From: Silene conica
Taxonomy: Eukaryota; Streptophyta; Magnoliopsida; Caryophyllales; Caryophyllaceae
Assembly: GCA_029255685.2 (NCBI GenBank)
Contig: CM055314.2
Location: 38,384,790-38,448,789 of the forward strand
Length of the DNA stretch: 64,000 bases
Direction of reading: 5' to 3'
Shown: positions 59,091-64,000 of the stretch, in pieces
Position numbering within the stretch: position 1 is the stretch's first letter
Layout: the number at the start of each line of letters is the position of its first letter
Program-made: the position numbers and the translations under genes
Notes under the pieces: generated by a model
What the model saw: the letters and a program-made list of their open reading frames with translations, nothing else
The model's database searches: none
Told to the model about the DNA's origin: nothing

Positions 59091-59880
59091 AGAGACCCCC
59101 CGGTCGGGTAACCGAAAGGGAAACCGGCTCTCCCTCGTATTAGTTCCCGGGATCAATTAAGTGTTGTTTAGTGGTTTAAGAAGTTAGAGCTATAGGTTAG
59201 TTTCTATCTTTGGATGCTAATGATTGAGTTGTATGTCGTGTGATGGGATATGTGTTAAGTTCACCTCTGGACCCATTACGTGTTTTGCTTGTGGCGTGTC
59301 AGGATATGTGTTAAGCTCACCTCTGGACCTGACACGTGATCGGTTGTCGTACACGGGATATGTGTTAAGTTCACCTCTGGACCCGGTGTACGATAGCTGT
59401 GTATTGGGATATGTGTTAAGTTCACCTCTGGACCCAATACTTGTTTGTAGCATTGGGATATGTGTTAAGTTCACCTCTGGACCCTTTGCTTATGGATGAT
59501 TAGGGATATGTGTTAAGTTCACCTCTGGACCCTTTTCTTGAATTGTATGTATAGGGATATGTGTTAAGTTCACCTCTGGACCCTTTACTTGAATTGCATG
59601 TTGGGATACGTGTTAAGTTCACCTCTGGACCCGACATTGTTTGGTAGTGGGATATGTGTTAAGTTCACCTCTGGACCCATTGCTAGTGTTGATTGATGTT
59701 TATATCTGCTTGCCTTGAGATTGGTACAGTGTCAGATATGCATGATGAAGTTAACGATTGTTTTACTTGAGTTATAGTTTGTTCATCCAAGGCATTGGAT
59801 GACTCTTTGATCGGTTTCATAAATAGTTGGACTGAAAGAACCCCCGACTGGGTAACCAGTAGGGAAAGCGGCTCTCCTTC
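59091..59880. repeat. Hairpin minisatellite of LTR M between two GC-rich blocks
   Basis: Nine units share the core GGATATGTGTTAAGTTCACC and TCTGGACC (59224-59685). Arms are unit-specific: CGTGTCAGG (59295-59303) with CCTGACACG (59328-59336), GTATTGGG with CCCAATAC near 59402-59440, and CGTACACGGG with CCCGGTGTACG. Copies of the block with GGTAACCGAAAGGGAAACCGG flank the array on each side (59091-59133 and 59837-59879). Confidence 0.88.
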
Positions 59881-60427
59881 CTAACGGTTTATGAAGTTGG
59901 TTGAGAGCCGCGCATTTAGTGATTGCATGATAGTTGTTGACCAGTTATTGAGATATTGTTATACTTCACATGTTTATATATGTTGGAGTATTCTGTTTGA
60001 TTTACTTGTTACGTGTCGTTACAAAAGGTGGCTAGGAGAACTCTAGTCACTCCCCACTGATTGTGGCGTACATGTTTTCATGTATGTAGGTACATGCAGG
60101 TTGGATCGGGGTTCACTTGAGAGCTAGCGAGTGATGATCCTTTCATCATATGACTTACACGTTTATCGATTTGCTAGACTCTTAGTTTTTGATACGTTTA
60201 TCTTTTGGTGCCTGTAGGGATGTTCCATCCCAGGCTTTGTATATATATATTTTGGTTTCCGTGTTTAGAACTGTCATACTTATCTATTTTGTTTATATCA
60301 GTTTCAGTTTCCGTTTCAGTTTAATTCTTCTCGCATGTTGTTTATGTTTAAAAAGTTTAAATTCCGCTGCATTTTTAGTACTTTGTGTGTTTTATATTTC
60401 CGCTTTTGCGAGGGGTTTTACATGATG

Positions 60428-60553
60428 CCTCGCGATAATCGTGCTCATCTTTGCGGAGTCCATACGTTTGGCCTTTAGGGCCTCATTCTCAGCTATCAAA
60501 CGGTCCAATTCTTCTTGCATGATGTTAGCGACATTGTTTCTTCGCGGAGGCAT
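60428..60553 (-). pseudogene. N-terminus of G gag, cut by solo LTR M
   Basis: The first 42 codons, starting MPPRRNNVANIMQEELDRL at 60553, form an amphipathic helix. The frame then meets the target site TGATG of M; the continuation resumes at 57608. The start is chosen because a Pro/Arg-rich MPPRR start is usual for gypsy gag; the earlier in-frame ATG at 60634 is less likely. Confidence 0.7.
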
Positions 60554-61098
60554 ACTATAATACAAAAGAAAAGGAATAAGTCCCGACTCATGTGGGTACC
60601 CATCATTTGGATTAGGGCTATGTTCCCTAAGCATTAAAGTTAATAAACACTTATCATATAGAGTAGTACTTTTCTATAACATGGCTCGGGGATCACATAA
60701 CCGCATATCGCTAGACATGATGAGAAAAAGAATTACTGACATGCTTCAAATCACTTCACATATCCATATTAATATACACCTTTTGTATTCATACAATTAA
60801 AATTCTTTCATGCTCATGCCCTTACCGGCTTTTCCAAACGGTCACATATACTTAAGGGTTCTTATAACATCCCTACCATAGTATGCCATCATTTCCATCA
60901 CCTCCTAATCTACCCTTTTCTCTCGTATGTGCTCTCTGGGTTCCCGGGTAAAACTGAGAGGGCCAATGGTTCAGTGTGAGGGGGCCCCAGACTCATACTT
61001 TTCCTTTAGTGTGCTCCTAACAGTCCTAACCCGGGGTTCATTTTATTTAGACTCTCCTACATTCATTGGGCTCATTAGGTTAGCCCTGAGGATCGTTC
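60554..61098 (-). other. Leader of element G
   Basis: This 545 bp stretch between the primer site and the gag start has no long ORF. It contains a few degenerate words and no recognisable RNA gene. Confidence 0.6.
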
Positions 61099-61110
61099 GC
61101 TCTGATACCA
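61099..61110 (-). other. Primer-binding site of G (initiator tRNA-Met)
   Basis: The minus strand reads TGGTATCAGAGC, three bases from the LTR end at 61114. Confidence 0.9.
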
Positions 61111-61113
61111 CTT

Positions 61114-62110
61114 TGTAACACCCCCATTTATTTAAGGGCATGTACTAGGACAGCTCAGATAACTAAGGGTGTTACCATCCCGGTTTCCCGAGGCAGTAGA
61201 TACAAAGGAAAGATAAACAGTACTTTAATTAAAAGTTGAACTCCAAAACATGTTCTTACAACTGTATCAAACTGACTTATAAAATGAAAGTACAACTCAT
61301 GCTAAACTGACTATGGTGATCTAGACTCTAGTCTGGTCCGGATCCAAGCTCTCTCCTCCCATAGCTTCCCATAGTCTCAGCCACCTGTCAATCTGCTCCC
61401 CAATAATTTGGTTCATCACAGGTGATCACGAATACACAGGGTCAACCACGAGGTTGAGTAGAGGAAAAATAAATAAACAAACACTATTATATATATATTG
61501 GGATCAATCATCCCTTCTCCGCACTGATCCAACGCCAAATAAACTCCGCACCGATCCAACGCCACATAAACTCCGCACCGATCCAACGCCAAATAAACCC
61601 CGCACTGATCCAACGCCAAATAATCTCCGCACCGATCACAACGTATCACAGCATGATATAAATGAATAACTCATATAACATTCATATTATAGCATAAGGT
61701 AAATATGGAAATCACCGAATATTAACAACATGTTCAACATTATAATCGCAGTAATTCCCCTACCTCGAATACCAGAATTGTAGATAAGTCCAAGCTCGTT
61801 AGAAGTGTTCCACACGAAACTCGCTACCTAAACACGTATATGTAACGAATTAAAAACCTTCCCGAAATCCCATAACAACCTATACTGTCTATAAATAGAA
61901 ACCTTCCATAAAAGGAAAGTTTCCACAAATAGAACTCATTATAAATGGAAAGTTTCCATAAATAGAAACTTCCCTAACTCATTGATTTCCCGACTCATAA
62001 GCTTTAACTACGCGATAGCAAATAACATTGAAATAACGAAAGACGGCTATTATTAAAATAGTAGTAATAATAGTAATACTACTAAAATTATAACAATAAT
62101 AAATATAATT

Positions 62111-62158
<48 letters not shown>

Positions 62159-63194
62159 TATCCTAACTAAAATAACATAAACACCACATAAAACCGAGAC
62201 CACCACCCGAGTTTAACCAACCACTTAACCACCGTGTCATGCCCTCACCACCTCCGACAGCCGCCGACCCTAACACCCAGACGGCCCTCAACCACCTCAG
62301 TCACCAACCACCCCTTCGCCGGCCACCGGCAAGGCGGACTAAACACAAACCCAACCCTGGTTCCTCTCTTATTCGACTCTGCCACCACCTGAACAGACCC
62401 CTGTCGACGCAGCCACCTGTGTTTCCACCACCCACAACTGCCTTCTAGGTTTCCCTTGACACCAGACTCATACACCACGGTAGTGCCACTGTATCGACCT
62501 CCCTCGAGTCAACAATGGTACCACCCCCTTACATCCCCTTGCGCAAACACGACCTGACCAGAGACCACAACCCAGACCACCAGTAAATCGAATACCACTT
62601 TGTACACCACACCCGACGCCTGAAACCACTGAGACAGACCTCCCACGACTCTCCTAACCACCGTGAACAAAGAGACAAGAATACAAAACAACGATGACAT
62701 CCCGACATAAATAAAACGAATCCCATACAAACGTGAGCAAACACAACCCGATTGAACTACTGGTGAGAAAAACGTGTAACCATACCTGCTTCTGGGTCAG
62801 ATCGAAGGGTGCTAGACTGCTCCTAAACCGTCGCAAGGACCTCCTCTCCTATAACTGTGGTGGCGGCAGTAAAAATGAGGTATCGGTGGTGTTGTAGATA
62901 GGTCAGAAAGTAGGTCGACACTATTCTTATATGGCGGCAGGGATAGAGTGGCGTGAGAGTTTGTGAGGGTTTATTTTGTGTTTGTAAAATCATGGGCTGA
63001 TTGCTTGCACAGATTTCGAGGCCCATGACTCGTGTACAATCGATCCCTAGATCGATCCCCACCATCGCCATCTTTAGCATAATTTGGTAGTATACTTATC
63101 GACACTAAAATAAAATAAAACATTTAAACTACAACACATCACTTATAAAAGTAAAGCTCGGAATTAAAAGACTTTAAATATACGAGGTATTACA
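61114..63194 (-). repeat. 5' LTR of G (2081 bp)
   Basis: It begins TGTAACACCCCC and ends ACGAGGTATTACA, that is TGTAATACC on the minus strand, as in LTRs B and P. It holds the 27 bp tandem repeat (61514-61640), an (AAT)n run (62112-62158) and no gene. The stretch 62816-63194 is not present in the other copy because of the H insertion and deletion. Confidence 0.9.
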
Positions 63195-63589
63195 GGCCCT
63201 ACCCTAAATTTTGTGATTTGTTGCTTTTGTTATTATTAATATTATATGATAATTTATATTAACTAAATTATAAATAGAAATTTATAATTAGAACAAATTT
63301 ATAAAGATAAAACAAAAAAAGGGGTATTAAAAAAACCGTAAAATTGGATTTTAGGGTTATTTTATTTGTTTTCGTTTTTATTTATATTATGAGATAATAT
63401 TCATATTAACTAAATTATAAAAGATGTTTTGTAATTGTAACAATTTTTTTTCGAAAAAAAAAGGGGTATAACCGTGTGATTGCCGTGGGAAAGAAAGAGA
63501 ATAAACGAAAATTATTTGATAATTTTTCGGTTACTTAATCATTTATTTATTTTAAAAGGTTTATTATATCTAATTGATGATAGTTACTA
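63195..63589. other. AT-rich flank with a diverged internal duplication
   Basis: Two stretches near 63225-63330 and 63370-63470 share ATATTAACTAAATTATAAA and then AAAAAGGGGTAT, suggesting an old tandem duplication of about 140 bp. No gene is seen. This may be the original non-transposon flank or an older degraded element. Confidence 0.5.
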
Positions 63590-63950
63590 GATTCTAAAAT
63601 TGTTTTTTTTTGGTAAAGGGTAAGTATTATATATAAAGAGAGAGTTACAAGTAAGTTCTAGAACAGGCTTTGCACGAAAGCCTGATCACGAGAGCTTAAG
63701 TTACAATGCGTACGATTTTTAAATAAACAAACAAGCTCCTGCTTAATCCTTTTAACAACTATAGAAGGCCTAGCTAGTACATTCTCACATCTACTCTTGT
63801 TCCGTTGATACCACACATGGTAGATAATCGCATTGAGTGCCCCATTTCTGACTGCCCTTTGTAGTTTAGTACCCTTGACCCTGAGTCTTTGCTGTAGAGG
63901 GATATTATCCCCAATCTTCATATGTAGCCAAGCTGATTCTAAAATTGTTT
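63590..63950 (-). mobile_element. 5'-truncated LINE stub with poly(T) and target duplication
   Basis: GATTCTAAAATTG lies at 63590-63602 and 63935-63947. Up to three more T residues are shared, but they are ambiguous with the poly(A) tail (minus strand, 63603-63611). The inserted body is about 330 bp. It encodes the end of a LINE protein and is independent of the stub at 793-1348, since their sequences differ. Confidence 0.88.
63658..63921 (-). pseudogene. C-terminal tail of a LINE reverse transcriptase protein
   Basis: This frame of 87 codons contains ALNAIIYHVWYQRNKSRCEN, the typical tail behind the zf-RVT zinc motif of plant L1-type LINEs (pattern YHIW-RN). The zinc motif itself is missing because of 5' truncation. 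The frame stops about 45 bases before the poly(A) tail. Not expected to be functional. Confidence 0.8.
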
Positions 63951-64000
63951 GGAATTTATTTGGATTATGGTTTACATGTGTGACATGTAATTTTAAAATT

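Larger units (their letters stand above)
57609..60427 (+). mobile_element. Solo LTR M (57614-60422), target duplication TGATG
   Basis: A 2809 bp LTR starts TGTAACATCCCG and ends GGGGTTTTACA, with perfect TGATG copies at 57609-57613 and 60423-60427. It sits in the gag of G in opposite orientation. It is the same family as LTR H (nearly equal length, matching ends and block order), but its minisatellite core has diverged. No internal sequence is present, so LTR-LTR recombination removed the body. Confidence 0.95.
45258..63194 (-). mobile_element. Ty3/gypsy element G, deleted and carrying H and M
   Basis: Minus-strand order: 5' LTR 61114-63194, tRNA-Met primer site 61099-61110, leader, gag start 60553-60428, solo LTR M, gag-protease-RT 57608-55545, a deletion, element H, and part of the 3' LTR 45258-46968. 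Element H entered the 3' LTR at GCTAG. A later deletion then removed the rest of H's 5' LTR, the remainder of G's 3' LTR and G's polymerase C-terminus, RNase H and integrase. The first six LTR bases (TGTAAC) are missing at 45258. The two LTR copies are nearly identical. Confidence 0.85.

Noticed and set aside
59217..59499. Repeat proteins GELNTYP (minus) and GYVLSSPLD (plus)
   Set aside because: Translations of the hairpin minisatellite; both strands are open because of unit composition.
1..64000. tRNA or rRNA genes
   Set aside because: Words matching tRNA-Met and tRNA-Asp 3' ends are only 12-18 bases and lie next to LTR ends; they are primer-binding sites, not tRNA genes. No rRNA sequence was recognised.

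Overview
The window reads as nuclear heterochromatic DNA of a flowering plant, probably a eudicot. It is AT-rich and is almost entirely made of long-terminal-repeat (LTR) retrotransposons nested in one another, plus two tiny 5'-truncated LINE copies. The primer-binding sites match plant initiator tRNA-Met and tRNA-Asp, and the proteins look like plant Ty3/gypsy chromovirus (Tekay/Del-like), Tat/Athila-like and Ty1/copia (SIRE-like) lineages. I found no host protein-coding gene, rRNA or tRNA gene. The species cannot be named from this evidence. Family letters (E, L, A, B, R, S, P, C, G, H, M) are local labels.

Layout. 1-6758: LTR E (minus), open at the left edge, split by a LINE stub (805-1336) and by a complete solo LTR L (3530-6617). 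6759-11621: 5' end of a Tat/Athila-like element A (minus; gag fragment, tRNA-Asp primer site, LTR), carrying a truncated plus-strand gypsy B (8329-11314). 11622-45257: gypsy chromovirus R (minus), whose reverse transcriptase is split by a 24.5 kb insertion with target duplication GTAAC. That insertion, 16639-41133, is a SIRE-like copia S (minus). S itself carries solo LTR P (17022-20742, with an 820 bp segment present three times) in its 3' LTR, and a complete 9.3 kb copia C (29899-39218, duplication GTTTC) in its gag. 45258-63194: gypsy G (minus), with the youngest gypsy H (46969-55531, intact 1478-codon gag-pol) in its 3' LTR and solo LTR M (57614-60422, plus strand, duplication TGATG) in its gag. 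A deletion of several kb joins H to the middle of G pol. 63195-64000: AT-rich flank with a second LINE stub.

Function. Only H keeps an uninterrupted gag-pol frame, and its upstream LTR is truncated. R, S, C and G carry frameshifts, stop codons or deletions. R has also lost a catalytic aspartate in its reverse transcriptase. The nesting gives a relative order: A, then R, then S, then P and C; and G, then H and M.

The most unusual signal is in the LTRs. Families E, L, R, H and M each carry a minisatellite whose units are stem-loops. The loop core is conserved from unit to unit, while the arms differ and stay complementary to each other (arms of 5-11 bp, several perfect). The same LTRs often also carry GC-rich palindrome arrays. 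This pattern of changing but matched arms is either structural selection on LTR RNA or a fold-back copying mechanism. I know of no name for it.
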